NCBI GenBank assembly: GCA_018266475.1
Contig: JAFEAI010000270.1
Coordinates: 1-53,070 of the forward strand
From: Bacteroidota bacterium
GTDB taxonomy: Bacteria > Bacteroidota > Bacteroidia > Flavobacteriales_F > PHOS-HE28
DNA: 53,070 nucleotides
Direction: 5' to 3'
This document shows positions 41,457-50,390 of the stretch, in pieces. Numbering within the stretch: position 1 is the stretch's first letter; each line of letters opens with the position of its first letter. The position numbers were made by a program, and so were the translations under genes. A model generated the notes under the pieces. It was not told the DNA's origin. It did no database searches and saw only the letters and a list, made by a program, of their open reading frames with translations.

Positions 41457-42290
41457 ATGAAAACCCGCATTGCCCCCACGCCCAGCGGATACCTGCACGC
41501 GGGCAATGGGGCGGCCTTTGTGCTGGCCTGGCGGCTGGCGCGGGAAGCAGGCGGGAAGGTGCTGCTGCGGATCGATGACCTGGACGCCGAGCGCATGCGG
41601 CCGGAATATGTGGAGGACATCTTCGCCTCGCTGCGGTGGCTGGGGGTGGATTGGGACGAGGGTCCGCGGGATCCCGTGGATCTTCAGCGCCGCTGGAGCC
41701 AGCATTTGCGCATGGCGGATCATGCGGCCATGGTGAGGCAGCTGCGTGAAGGAGGCCATTTGTACGCCTGTACGTGCTCGCGGAAGGAGGTGGCCGCACG
41801 CACGGGCACGGGCCTGTACGACGGCCATTGCAGCGGGCGCGGCTTGCCCATGGACCTGCCGGGGCGGGCATGGCGCCTGCGCATGCCCCGGGATGGGCAC
41901 GCGGAGTGGCGCACCTGGCCCGATGGTGCGGTGCGGCAATTCCGGCTGCACCTGCCGGACCCGGTGGTGCGGCAGCGGGATGGCCGCCCGGCCTACCAGA
42001 TAGCCTCGCTTTGCGATGATGTGCGCTTCGGCATCAGCTTGGTGGTGCGGGGGGAGGACCTGCTGCCCTCCACGGGGATCCAACAGCATGTGGCGGCCTT
42101 GCTCGGCATTGGGTCCTTTCGGCAGGCGCTCTTCCTGCACCATCCCCTGGTGCTGGATGAACAGGGGAGGAAGCGTTCAAAATCACAAGGAGCCGCTTCC
42201 TTGCGCGCCCTGCGGTTGCAGGGAGGGGATCCGGCCGGTATCCACCAATTGGCCCGGGCACTGCTTGAACGCGCCTTGGCCCCGGGGTGA
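41457..42290 (+). CDS. gluQ: Glutamyl-Q tRNA(Asp) synthetase-like protein (GluQ-RS)
   Basis: A 277-residue paralogue of glutamyl-tRNA synthetase without the anticodon-binding domain. The HIGH-equivalent is HAGN (RIAPTPSGYLHAGN, residues 14-17), the KMSKS-equivalent is KRSKSQGA, and a zinc-type segment CTCSRKEV ... YDGHC is present. GluQ-RS glutamylates queuosine at the wobble position of tRNA-Asp. The length and missing C-terminus fit; a truncated GltX is the alternative. It follows tRNA-Leu by 67 bp. Confidence 0.85.
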   Translation: MKTRIAPTPSGYLHAGNGAAFVLAWRLAREAGGKVLLRIDDLDAERMRPEYVEDIFASLRWLGVDWDEGPRDPVDLQRRWSQHLRMADHAAMVRQLREGGHLYACTCSRKEVAARTGTGLYDGHCSGRGLPMDLPGRAWRLRMPRDGHAEWRTWPDGAVRQFRLHLPDPVVRQRDGRPAYQIASLCDDVRFGISLVVRGEDLLPSTGIQQHVAALLGIGSFRQALFLHHPLVLDEQGRKRSKSQGAASLRALRLQGGDPAGIHQLARALLERALAPG

Positions 42291-42293
42291 ACC

Positions 42294-43439
42294 TTACAGG
42301 TGAAAAGGCCGAAGCTGTACGGGCACGGCCTGCACGGCGCCGCGGCTGCGCTTGGCCAGTCCCAGCTCCTCCAAGTGCGCCAGGTCGCGCTGCAAGGTCT
42401 TTGCGTTCAGCCGTGCATAGGCATGGGCCAAGGGGGGCGATAGCTGCGGCACCTTCGCCGTGGGCACACTGCTGCGCTCGCCGAGCAGCGCTTGGGCAAG
42501 CTGATGCAGGCGCAGGCCGTTGGGCAAGGCCAAGGGGTCCACGCGGCGCCGCAGCTCGTCCTGGGCCAGTACGCCATGCTGCACGGCGGCAACTTCGGCA
42601 ACCACTGCCTTTACCGCATCGGCGAAGCCGCGCACCATGTACGCCAGAAACGGGGTGATGTCGCCGCCGCCGCTGGCGGCCTGCATGGTTTGCCGCAAGT
42701 ATTCGCCCCGGGTGGCCGAGGCGTGCGCGGCCAGGGCATGTGCGGCCACCGCCGGTATGCCGGCCCCTAGCAGCACCTGGAATTCGGCTAAGCGTGCAGT
42801 GCGGCCGTTGCCCTCGGCAAACGGCGCGATCCACAGCAGATACAGGTGCATGGCCAAGGCGCGGAGCACGGCAAAGGGCATCTGTTCCTCCCCATGTTCG
42901 GGATTGAACAGGGCGGAGGATGTCCATTCCCGCAGGCGGTCCAGCAAGGGGAGGACCTCCTCCGGGGGCACTTCCGTGCCGGGTGCTGCGGACCGTACCG
43001 AGCGGAATTCACCCGGTGCATCATCAGCCGGGACGGGGAGTTCCTTCATCACTTGGGCGTGCAGCACCTGCAAGGCCCAAGGTCCCATGTCGTGGTCCCC
43101 GGCCTTGTTGCGCGCTTCGGCCCAGCTCACGGCCTTCAACAAGTTGCGCACTTCCCGTTCCTGGAAGACCTGTGAGGGAGGCAACCGCAGGCTGCCCTCC
43201 AGCAGGCGGTCCACCTGGTCTTCGCTGAGGGTGTTTCCGTCCAAGGCCGCATTGCCCAGCACCCCCCGGAGCCGTGCGATGTAGTTGATCAGCTCACCTT
43301 CCCGGGCCGGTAGGGCGGCTTCGCGCAGCCAGGTGCAGCCCGCTGCGGCTTCCCCCAGCAGGATCCACACCGGATAGGGCAGCTTCCGGGGGTCGAAGCG
43401 GAAGGAGATCCACGGATGTGTCCGTTCGTATGTCCGCAT
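42294..43439 (-). CDS. Fic-family protein with degenerate active site
   Basis: From ATG 43439 it encodes 381 residues. The Fic core is recognised by WIAPFAEGNGRTARL (about 203-217). The canonical motif is HPFxxGNGR, whose His is the catalytic base for AMPylation. Here that position is Ala205, confirmed by the codon GCG. The N-terminal inhibitory motif (S/T)xxxE(G/N) is also altered, to NAALDGN (63-69). The C-terminal third ends in a winged-helix-like region (LNAKTLQRDLAHLEELGLAKR), so it may bind DNA. Longer frame to 43607 is rejected. It converges with gluQ, with 3 bp between stops. Confidence 0.85.
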   Translation of the reverse strand: MRTYERTHPWISFRFDPRKLPYPVWILLGEAAAGCTWLREAALPAREGELINYIARLRGVLGNAALDGNTLSEDQVDRLLEGSLRLPPSQVFQEREVRNLLKAVSWAEARNKAGDHDMGPWALQVLHAQVMKELPVPADDAPGEFRSVRSAAPGTEVPPEEVLPLLDRLREWTSSALFNPEHGEEQMPFAVLRALAMHLYLLWIAPFAEGNGRTARLAEFQVLLGAGIPAVAAHALAAHASATRGEYLRQTMQAASGGGDITPFLAYMVRGFADAVKAVVAEVAAVQHGVLAQDELRRRVDPLALPNGLRLHQLAQALLGERSSVPTAKVPQLSPPLAHAYARLNAKTLQRDLAHLEELGLAKRSRGAVQAVPVQLRPFHL

Positions 43440-43611
43440 GAATGTCCCAAATCTGCATACTTCGTACCACCTGAAAATTAGCAAGTGATGAATGATTTGA
43501 ACAGGTGATCGTCCATTGTGGTGTCCGCAAGGCGATCCGAAAGCCTGTCGAAAGCTGGAACAGCGGGTATCGGGAAGGAATTGGCCTTGAAAAAGACGTT
43601 GGCCCAACGGA

Positions 43612-44262
43612 TTACGCCGTCAGGATCATGGCCATCAGGCCCACGAAAAGCGCTACCGCGCCGATCACCATGCCTGCCAACGCGAAGCCTTTGCCGCGGT
43701 CTTCGCGGTCGCGGCATTGGCGGCTGCCGATCAGCCCAAGGGCGAAGGCAATGGCACCGCCCACCACCAGGACCGGTACGCTGTGTGCGGCCACGGCCAC
43801 CACCACGGTGGCCAGGGCGGCAGGCGCTGCGGCGATAGCCTTGGTGTTCCAATGGCGGGGTTCAGGGGCGTAATACTCCGAAGAATCCTTCGTGCTGGCT
43901 GTGAGCGGTGCAGGGAGGTGTTTTTCCAGTGGCCTCCGGACGGCGGGGGCGGGGACCGCCGGTGCCGGATCGTTCCAGGTCGGGGCGGGAGGCGCAACCG
44001 TTCCTTCAAGGTCCGGGCCGGTCCTGTTGCCCTGGGGCCTGGTGGCCGCATTGGCTGAAGGCCCATGCACTCCATTGGCTGAAAGGTCCACCGCCGGGAC
44101 GGCAAGGGATGTGTTCGCATCCATGGGTTTCCCCTGTTTGCGAAGCCACCCGTAGCGGGGCGCGGATGGTCCGGTTCTCCCCGCCAGGCCACGTGTAGGC
44201 CCTGCACACCCGGTACAGGCGGCCAAGGCGATGGGCAAAAGGAACTGGAGCTTGCGATGCAC
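43612..44262 (-). CDS. Lipoprotein with two C-terminal membrane helices (DUF4190-like)
   Basis: Read from GTG 44262 (VHRKLQFLLPIALAACTGCAG), it encodes 216 residues with a lipobox. The middle is proline-rich and low complexity. The last 75 residues hold two helices (ALATVVVAVAAHSVPVLVVGGAIAFALGLIG and GFALAGMVIGAVALFVGLMAMIL), the DUF4190-like pattern. The start is uncertain because no ATG lies at the signal peptide; the frame to 44379 starts earlier without a signal. A lipoprotein with C-terminal helices is unusual. Confidence 0.55.
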   Translation of the reverse strand: MHRKLQFLLPIALAACTGCAGPTRGLAGRTGPSAPRYGWLRKQGKPMDANTSLAVPAVDLSANGVHGPSANAATRPQGNRTGPDLEGTVAPPAPTWNDPAPAVPAPAVRRPLEKHLPAPLTASTKDSSEYYAPEPRHWNTKAIAAAPAALATVVVAVAAHSVPVLVVGGAIAFALGLIGSRQCRDREDRGKGFALAGMVIGAVALFVGLMAMILTA

Positions 44263-44521
44263 GGCGAAAGCTAACAAGGCACCGGTGGAAAAGAAGGGAT
44301 TTGTGGATAACTGCTCACAAGTTCGCCACGCACAGTATAGGCTCCCCTCATGCCGGGGCATTTTGCTTGTGTTTGCCAAGCCTCATCGGCCCATCCTTTT
44401 CATTACGCCGCCAGGCGCTGGTTTTCAGCCTTGCGGCCCCTGCACGCTGTGCCATTGCCCGGAAAGCCCGTGTACAGGCGGCCGCCAGCACCGATCTTTG
44501 GCCCCCCCGCCTACCGACGGG

Positions 44522-45268
44522 ATGAAACACATGCACCGGCGCGGGTTGGTCGTCCTGTTCCTGGCCTTGGCCAGCGTTCCGCAAGTAGTGGCCCAGCTTG
44601 GCGTCACCACCTTCGGCCTGCAGGTGAAGCCGGTGATCCCTTTCGGGTTTTTCGAGCCGGTGAGCAAGCTGGGCCGGGAGCATCTTCAGGCCACCCTGCA
44701 GCTGGACGGGGGCATGGCCTTTGGCATGCTCGTGCGCACCGGCATCAGCAAAAGCATCTCCCTTGAAGTGGGGCTGGACCAGATCGTGCGCCGCTATTCC
44801 TTCGCCATGGCCAACGACACCAACGGCTACACCGATGGTGGCAGCCTGCGCTACGTGGGCTACGAGCTGCCGGTGGTCTGCTTGGTGTACATCCGCCTGG
44901 GGGAGCGCACCTGGATGAACAATGCCCTGGGCGCCAGCGTGGATTTTTACCCCAGCGATGCCAAGCGCGATATTGCCCAAGGGCAGGCGTACCTGTTCCG
45001 GCGCAATTGGGCGCAGGTGGGCGTGGTGGGCAACATCGGCGTAGAGTATCGCACCGAGCGGTCCGGCTATTTCTACCTCGGCGCCACCTTCCACCGGCCT
45101 TTTGGCGACATGGCGCAGGCAGATGCCACCTGGCTTGACAAATACACCAGTTACCGGCCCTACCGGATGACCACCCTGCTCAGCGGCAGCTACCTTACCA
45201 TGGACCTCCGCTATTTCTTCCACGAAAACCCCGACAAGGCGCGCTTGCGAAAGGCCCGGAACAGGTAG
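44522..45268 (+). CDS. Outer-membrane beta-barrel-type secreted protein
   Basis: A 248-residue protein with signal peptide (GLVVLFLALASVPQVVAQ). Its alternating beta strands include MAFGMLVRTGISKSISLEVGLDQIVRRYSFAM and NIGVEYRTERSGYFYLGATFHRPFGD. The pattern fits small Bacteroidota outer-membrane barrels (OMP_b-brl-like); function unknown. The ATG at 44522 is chosen because it begins the signal peptide. Downstream is a 28-bp tandem array. Confidence 0.65.
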   Translation: MKHMHRRGLVVLFLALASVPQVVAQLGVTTFGLQVKPVIPFGFFEPVSKLGREHLQATLQLDGGMAFGMLVRTGISKSISLEVGLDQIVRRYSFAMANDTNGYTDGGSLRYVGYELPVVCLVYIRLGERTWMNNALGASVDFYPSDAKRDIAQGQAYLFRRNWAQVGVVGNIGVEYRTERSGYFYLGATFHRPFGDMAQADATWLDKYTSYRPYRMTTLLSGSYLTMDLRYFFHENPDKARLRKARNR

Positions 45269-45615
45269 AAAGGTTCCCTGCCAACCGCTTGCCCGAGGCC
45301 GTTCTCCTGTTCATCCCGTCCTCATCCTGTTCACCTTGTAATCCCCTCCCATCCTGTACATCCTGTAATCCTGTCCGCATCCTGTTCATCCTGAAATCCC
45401 GTCCCCATCCTGTACATCCTGTAATCCTGTCCGCATCTTGTTGATCCTGATAATCCTGTCCGCATCCTGTACATCCTGTAATCCTGTCCGCATCCTGTTC
45501 ATCCTGTAATCCCCTCCCCATCCTGTACATCCTGTAATCCTGTCCGCATCCTGTACATCCTGTAATCCCATCGGCAGGCACTCCTGTCCAACCTGTTTTC
45601 ACCACCTTTGCACCC
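45269..45615. repeat. 28-bp tandem repeat array (CATCCTGT-type) and flanks
   Basis: About ten degenerate copies of a 28-bp unit fill 45306-45590. Each is made of CATCCTGTACATCCTG and AATCCTGTCCG blocks, with TTC, CTG and CTC variants. It lies in the gap between an outer-membrane protein and the DUF423 gene. Because 28 is not a multiple of three, the translations seen on the minus strand are artefacts. CACCTTTG just before the DUF423 ATG may be its promoter. Confidence 0.9.
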
Positions 45616-46026
45616 ATGTCCTCCCTGCGCAGTGAACGCACCTTGGCCTGGGCTGCGGCCATCCTGTTGATCGCCGTGGCGTTGGGCGCCTTCGGGGCGC
45701 ACGGCATCCGCGACAAAGTGGACGCCCAGGCCTACCAGAACTGGACCACCGCCGCGCAATACCAGTTTTACCACGGCTTGGCCCTGTTGGCCTTAGTGGC
45801 GTTGGAGCCGCGGCTGCCCGAGCGGGTGAGCGGCTTCGTGCGCATCCTGTTCCTGCTGGGGATCCTCTGCTTCTGCGGTTCGCTGTACCTGCTGGCGGTG
45901 CGCGACCTGTTGGGCATCCAGCACTGGACGCGGGCACTGGGCCCCATTACGCCGCTTGGGGGGCTGATGTTCATCGCCGGGTGGGCGGCCCTGCTGGCGG
46001 GCGCCTTCCGCAAGCGCACAAGTTGA
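45616..46026 (+). CDS. DUF423 family membrane protein
   Basis: A 136-residue protein with four hydrophobic helices. LGAFGAHGI near the N-terminus and the conserved YQFYHGLALL are typical of DUF423 (YgdD-like). The family is conserved in bacteria; its function is unknown. It is inserted in the inner membrane. It lies 68 bp upstream of pckA in the same direction. Confidence 0.88.
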   Translation: MSSLRSERTLAWAAAILLIAVALGAFGAHGIRDKVDAQAYQNWTTAAQYQFYHGLALLALVALEPRLPERVSGFVRILFLLGILCFCGSLYLLAVRDLLGIQHWTRALGPITPLGGLMFIAGWAALLAGAFRKRTS

Positions 46027-46059
46027 CGGTGCTCAGGAAGGGGCGAAGTGCGATCCCCG

Positions 46060-46067
46060 TACATTTG
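46060..46067 (+). promoter_or_regulatory. Bacteroidota -7 element TACATTTG of pckA
   Basis: TACATTTG matches TAnnTTTG and lies 26 bp before the pckA ATG. Confidence 0.55.
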
Positions 46068-46093
46068 CGGCCTCAAAAGCGAACCGCACGACC

Positions 46094-47710
46094 ATGAACG
46101 ACCTCGGACTGAAACCGATGAACGCCGACCTCTCCAAGGTGGGCTTGGGCAACTTGGGTGATGTGTACTGGAACTTGGAGCCCGCCGAACTGGTGGAGCA
46201 CACGATCGTGAACGGGCAGGGCATGCTGGCGGACAGCGGGGCCTTGGCCGTGGACACCGGTGAGTTCACCGGGCGCAGCCCCAAGGACAAGTTCTGCGTG
46301 AAGGACGCCAAGACGGAAAAAACGGTGTGGTGGGGCGATGTCAACATCCCCATGGAGCCCGCCGTATTCGAGCGGCTGCGCGAGCGCATGGCGGCCTACA
46401 TGATGGGGCGCGATGCCTACGTGCAGGACGCCTACGCCTGCGCCGACACCGCCTTTCGGCTGAACCTGCGCCTAGTGGCCGAGATGCCATGGGCGGCGCT
46501 CTTCGGCAACAACATGTTCCTGCGCCCGGACCGCAGTGAACTGGAGCACTTCAGCCCCGAGTGGCACATCCTCTGCGCCCCCGGCTTCATGGCCGACCCG
46601 GCCGTGGACGGCACCCGGCAGCACAACTTCGCAGCCATCGACTTCACCCGCAAGATGATCCTCATCGGCGGCACCGCCTACACGGGCGAGATCAAAAAGG
46701 GCATCTTCAGCGTGCTGAACTACATCCTGCCGCAGGACCGCGACGTGCTCAGCATGCACTGCTCGGCCAACATCGGCAAGCAGGGCGACACGGCGGTCTT
46801 CTTCGGCCTCAGCGGTACGGGCAAAACCACCCTTAGCGCGGACCCCGAACGCCGCCTGATCGGCGACGACGAGCACGGCTGGAGCGCGAACGGCGTGTTC
46901 AACTTCGAGGGCGGCTGCTACGCCAAGTGCATCGACCTGAGCAAGGAAAAGGAACCCGAGATCTGGGAAGCCGTGAAGTTCGGGGCCCTGCTGGAGAACG
47001 TCACCTTCTTCGAGGACCGGCCCAGCAAGGTGGATTTCAAGGACGGAAGCAAGACGGAGAACACCCGGGTGAGCTACCCGCTGGAGCACATTGCCAACCA
47101 TGCCGAGCCCAGCATGGGCGGCCATCCCAAGCACATCTTCTTCCTTACGTGCGACGCGTATGGCGTGCTGCCCCCGATCAGCAGGCTTGATGCGGGCCAG
47201 GCGATGTACTGGTTCCTCAGCGGCTACACGGCCAAGGTGGCCGGCACCGAAGCGGGCATCACCGAGCCCAAAACGGTGTTCAGCACCTGCTTCGGCGCAC
47301 CCTTCCTGCCGCTGCACCCCACCAAGTACGCCGACATGCTGGGCCAGCGCATGAAGAAGCACAACGTGCATGTGTGGCTGGTGAACACCGGCTGGAGCGG
47401 CGGGGCCTACGGCACCGGCGAACGCATGAAGCTCAAGTTCACCCGGGCCATGATCACCGCCGCGCTGAACGGCGAGCTGGACCAGGTGGAATACCGCGAG
47501 CACCCCGTGTTCGGCGTGCGCATGCCGGCAAGCTGCCCCAATGTGCCCACCGAAGTGCTGGACCCGCGCAACACCTGGAAGGACAAGAGCGCGTATGATG
47601 CCCAGGCGGACAAGCTGGCCGCAGCCTTCCAGGCGAACTTCAACAAGTACCGGGACAATGCGGGCGCGGAGATCACCAAGGCCGAGCCCAAGTTGCGCGT
47701 AAAGGCCTGA
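46094..47710 (+). CDS. pckA: Phosphoenolpyruvate carboxykinase (ATP)
   Basis: A 538-residue ATP-type PEPCK. The P-loop FGLSGTGKTTLS (around residue 240) is the kinase-1 motif, preceded by MHCSANIGKQGDTAVFF and followed by IGDDEHGW. FTGRSPKDKF near the N-terminus binds oxaloacetate, and TGEFTGRSP is the usual start. The length is normal. It converts oxaloacetate and ATP to PEP, CO2 and ADP, the first committed step of gluconeogenesis. It has its own promoter and no operon partners. Confidence 0.97.
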   Translation: MNDLGLKPMNADLSKVGLGNLGDVYWNLEPAELVEHTIVNGQGMLADSGALAVDTGEFTGRSPKDKFCVKDAKTEKTVWWGDVNIPMEPAVFERLRERMAAYMMGRDAYVQDAYACADTAFRLNLRLVAEMPWAALFGNNMFLRPDRSELEHFSPEWHILCAPGFMADPAVDGTRQHNFAAIDFTRKMILIGGTAYTGEIKKGIFSVLNYILPQDRDVLSMHCSANIGKQGDTAVFFGLSGTGKTTLSADPERRLIGDDEHGWSANGVFNFEGGCYAKCIDLSKEKEPEIWEAVKFGALLENVTFFEDRPSKVDFKDGSKTENTRVSYPLEHIANHAEPSMGGHPKHIFFLTCDAYGVLPPISRLDAGQAMYWFLSGYTAKVAGTEAGITEPKTVFSTCFGAPFLPLHPTKYADMLGQRMKKHNVHVWLVNTGWSGGAYGTGERMKLKFTRAMITAALNGELDQVEYREHPVFGVRMPASCPNVPTEVLDPRNTWKDKSAYDAQADKLAAAFQANFNKYRDNAGAEITKAEPKLRVKA

Positions 47711-47802
47711 TCGGGAAAATTCCGGCCCGGCATTTGTTTGCCCGCACCCCGCGTGCAGGCATCCTTATCTTTCGGGTGCCGGAACAATTTGCTGCACACC
47801 AG

Positions 47803-49257
47803 ATGGGAAGGATCGTGTTGAGCGTGGCAGGTGCGGTGTTCGCCTCAGGCATGGCATTGGCCCAGGTGAACCCGTTGACGGCGGTATTTTACCGGGAAGA
47901 CCTTGAGGAGGACCTGGGGGTGATGCGGCAAAGCCTTGAACAGGTACACCCGGACCCCTACCGCTACCGGGTGAAGGCGGAGATCGACCAATTGTTCGAC
48001 GGCTTGGCCGCCAGGCTGGACACGCCGTTGACGGCCGAACAATTCATGGCCGCCATGCTGCCCGCGTTCAAGGCCGTGGGCGATGCAGGCACGTTCCTGT
48101 CGCCCCCGGCAGCACTGCAGGCGCAGTATGACCATCTGGAGCCGATGATCCCCATCTCCGTGGCGGTGATCGGCGAACGGCTGTACCTGAATGAGGAGCT
48201 CAAGGGGTTCCGCAGCCTGCCCACGGCGTGTGAACTGCTGGCCATCAACGGGCGCCCTGCGGATGCCGTACTGGCCCTGCTGCGGGGCGCACAGGTGCCT
48301 GAAGGCGCGGACACCACGCTGCTGGACCGCCGCATCGAGCGTGATTTTCCGGAGATGTACCGGCGCCATGTGGAAGCATCGGGAAAGTTCACCATCGATT
48401 ATCGCGCAGCGGACGGCAGCACGGGCCGCAAGGAGGTCTTCGCCATGACCAGGGACGATATGCGCCGGAGCTACAAGCCCAAGGGCATCGACCTGCAACC
48501 CTGGCGGTTGGATGAAGTGCCGGCCATCCGCAGTGCCTGGCTTACCCTGGGCACCTTTGATGCGGCTGAACTGGAGCGGCAGCGGGTGAACCCCGAGCGG
48601 TTCCTGAACGGAGTGCTGGCGGCCCTGCGGAAATCGGGCGCCACCAGCTTGGTGGTGGACGTGCGCGGTGCCGGCGGTGCCGATCCCGGCATGGCCGAGC
48701 AGGTGTTCAGCCTGGTCGCGCGGCAGCCTTTCCGGGCCCTGAAGTCGGTGTACATCCGCAGCGGAAGGGTACCGGATTCCTATCGGTTCGCCGCACCTGC
48801 CCCGGAGTTTTTTGCCTCGGTGGACGGTATGTACCAACCGGAGGCCAACGGCCGGCGCGTGCTGAAGGCCGATGATCCGCGCCTGCAACCGCTGCAGCCG
48901 TTGGCCAAGGCCTTCGAGGGAAAGGTATATGTGGTGTGCGACGGCCTCACCACGGGCGCGGCAGCGGCCTTTGTGATGATGGCCAAGCGAACGGACAGGG
49001 CGCGCACGGTGGGCGAGGAGACGGGGGCCAACGCCAGCAGCTTCTGCGGCGGCAGGACCATGGAGATCACCTTGCCCCGCACGGGATGTGTGCTGCATGT
49101 GCCCTTGATGTGCTTTGTGCCGGAAGGGACGCCCGCCGGACCTGCGGCACGGGGTGAACTGCCGGCCTATACCGTGCCCCAGCGTGTGGCCGACCTGGCC
49201 AATGGGCGGGACACGGTGCGGGAGGCCCTGCTCAACCTGATCACGGAGCTGCAATGA
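47803..49257 (+). CDS. S41 peptidase-like protein, possibly inactive
   Basis: From ATG 47803 it encodes 484 residues with a signal peptide (VLSVAGAVFASGMALAQ). An N-terminal helical part is followed by a C-terminal tail-specific-protease fold: SLVVDVRGAGGADPGMAEQVF corresponds to the DxRxNxGG stretch and VYVVCDGLTTGAAAAFVMMAK to the catalytic-serine region. In active S41 enzymes this reads GGxxSAxE; here Thr and Gly take the serine position and no Glu follows, so activity is doubtful. The ATGA overlap with the next gene (49254-49257) shows coupling to the binding lipoprotein. Upstream frame extension to 47734 is not favoured. Confidence 0.75.
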   Translation: MGRIVLSVAGAVFASGMALAQVNPLTAVFYREDLEEDLGVMRQSLEQVHPDPYRYRVKAEIDQLFDGLAARLDTPLTAEQFMAAMLPAFKAVGDAGTFLSPPAALQAQYDHLEPMIPISVAVIGERLYLNEELKGFRSLPTACELLAINGRPADAVLALLRGAQVPEGADTTLLDRRIERDFPEMYRRHVEASGKFTIDYRAADGSTGRKEVFAMTRDDMRRSYKPKGIDLQPWRLDEVPAIRSAWLTLGTFDAAELERQRVNPERFLNGVLAALRKSGATSLVVDVRGAGGADPGMAEQVFSLVARQPFRALKSVYIRSGRVPDSYRFAAPAPEFFASVDGMYQPEANGRRVLKADDPRLQPLQPLAKAFEGKVYVVCDGLTTGAAAAFVMMAKRTDRARTVGEETGANASSFCGGRTMEITLPRTGCVLHVPLMCFVPEGTPAGPAARGELPAYTVPQRVADLANGRDTVREALLNLITELQ

Positions 49258-50390
49258 GGCCCGGCCTGCGGGGCTGGGGCTTCACGCTGATCCTTTCCGC
49301 CTTGTGGGGCGCATGGTCGGGCTGCGGCCCCAAGGCGGTGCCCCGCACCGGCTGGCAAGGCTGGCAGCGCGATACGGTGTTCCATGCGCGTTTCTTCCAG
49401 CTGTGGCATGGCGAAGGCAGAAGGATGCTGCTCACCTTCGGTCCCGGCGGCACTGCGGACACCACGGGGATCTTTGTGGTGGGCAAGGCCGGGGATGGCG
49501 GTGCCGCTCCGCGCGGGGCGGTGGTGCTGGAGCATCCGTTGGCGCGCGTGGCCTTGTGGAGCACCACCCACGCCTCATTCCTGTCCGCGCTGGGGCGGGC
49601 GGAAGCGGTGGTGGGCTGCGCCTACACCAAGCGGCTGCGCGATCCGCAGGTGGCGGCCCTGGCGCGCGCGGGCAAGGTGGCCGAGATCGCCATGGCGGAC
49701 GGGCTGGACCGCGAACGTATGCTGCAGTTGGCCCCGGAGGCCTTGTTCACCTATCCCTACGGCACGGAGGGCAAGTCCGATGCCTTGGGCAGCCTGCCTG
49801 CGGTGCCCATAGCGGAATACCTGGAACCGGCCCCGCTTGGCCGCGCCGAATGGGTGCGTGCCTTCGGGCTGCTGATGGGCGATGAGGGCCGGGCCCGGGA
49901 AGTGTTCAACGGCATTGCTGCGCGCTACGAAGCGGCCAAGGCATCCGTGCCGCGGGAGGAGACGGCCCCGGCGGTCTTTTTCGGCAGTTCATGGAAGGGC
50001 ACCTGGTCCGTGCCGGCGGGCAACAGTTACATGGCGCACCTTATCGCCGATGCCGGCGGGCGCTACCTCTTCGCGGACCGCCCGGCCGCGGGCAATGTGG
50101 ACATTGGCCTGGAAACGGTGCTCACCGCAGGGGCGCAAGCCCGGCTATGGGGGCGCATCCTGGAACTGGACCGCCCGGTGACGAAGGCGGACGTGGCCGG
50201 TGATGACCACCGCGTGCTGGCCTTGCCTGTCTTTGGCGGCCCGGGCGTTTTCTATGGCAACAGCACCGAAAGCGACCTGTTCGGGCAGGCCGCGCTGGAG
50301 CCTGATGCGGTGCTGAAGGACCTGATCGGCATTTTCAGGCCCGCCATGGCCATGGGGCGGAAGCCGGTGTACTTCACGCCCCTTCAATAG
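49254..50390 (+). CDS. ABC-transporter periplasmic binding lipoprotein (iron-siderophore/cobalamin type)
   Basis: A 378-residue protein with a lipobox (WGAWSGCG). It has the class III binding-protein plan: PRGAVVLEHPLARVALWSTTHASFLSALG, then a middle helix, and a second lobe beginning PAVFFGSSWKGTWSVPAGNSYMAHLIADAGG. This is the BtuF/FecB-like fold (PF01497). The ligand could be cobalamin or ferric siderophore; no permease or ATPase is adjacent. Its ATG overlaps the S41-like gene by four bases and its stop overlaps the convergent Mpo1-like gene by seven. It is probably an outer-face lipoprotein working with a transporter elsewhere. Confidence 0.85.
   Translation: MRPGLRGWGFTLILSALWGAWSGCGPKAVPRTGWQGWQRDTVFHARFFQLWHGEGRRMLLTFGPGGTADTTGIFVVGKAGDGGAAPRGAVVLEHPLARVALWSTTHASFLSALGRAEAVVGCAYTKRLRDPQVAALARAGKVAEIAMADGLDRERMLQLAPEALFTYPYGTEGKSDALGSLPAVPIAEYLEPAPLGRAEWVRAFGLLMGDEGRAREVFNGIAARYEAAKASVPREETAPAVFFGSSWKGTWSVPAGNSYMAHLIADAGGRYLFADRPAAGNVDIGLETVLTAGAQARLWGRILELDRPVTKADVAGDDHRVLALPVFGGPGVFYGNSTESDLFGQAALEPDAVLKDLIGIFRPAMAMGRKPVYFTPLQ

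Noticed and set aside
41457-42290. Truncated glutamyl-tRNA synthetase (gltX)
   Set aside because: The length, HAGN/KRSKS signatures and zinc-type segment fit GluQ-RS; the ends are complete and not frameshifted.
45306-45590. CRISPR-like array of 28-bp repeats
   Set aside because: The 28-bp length is suggestive, but there are no spacers; each unit directly follows the other.
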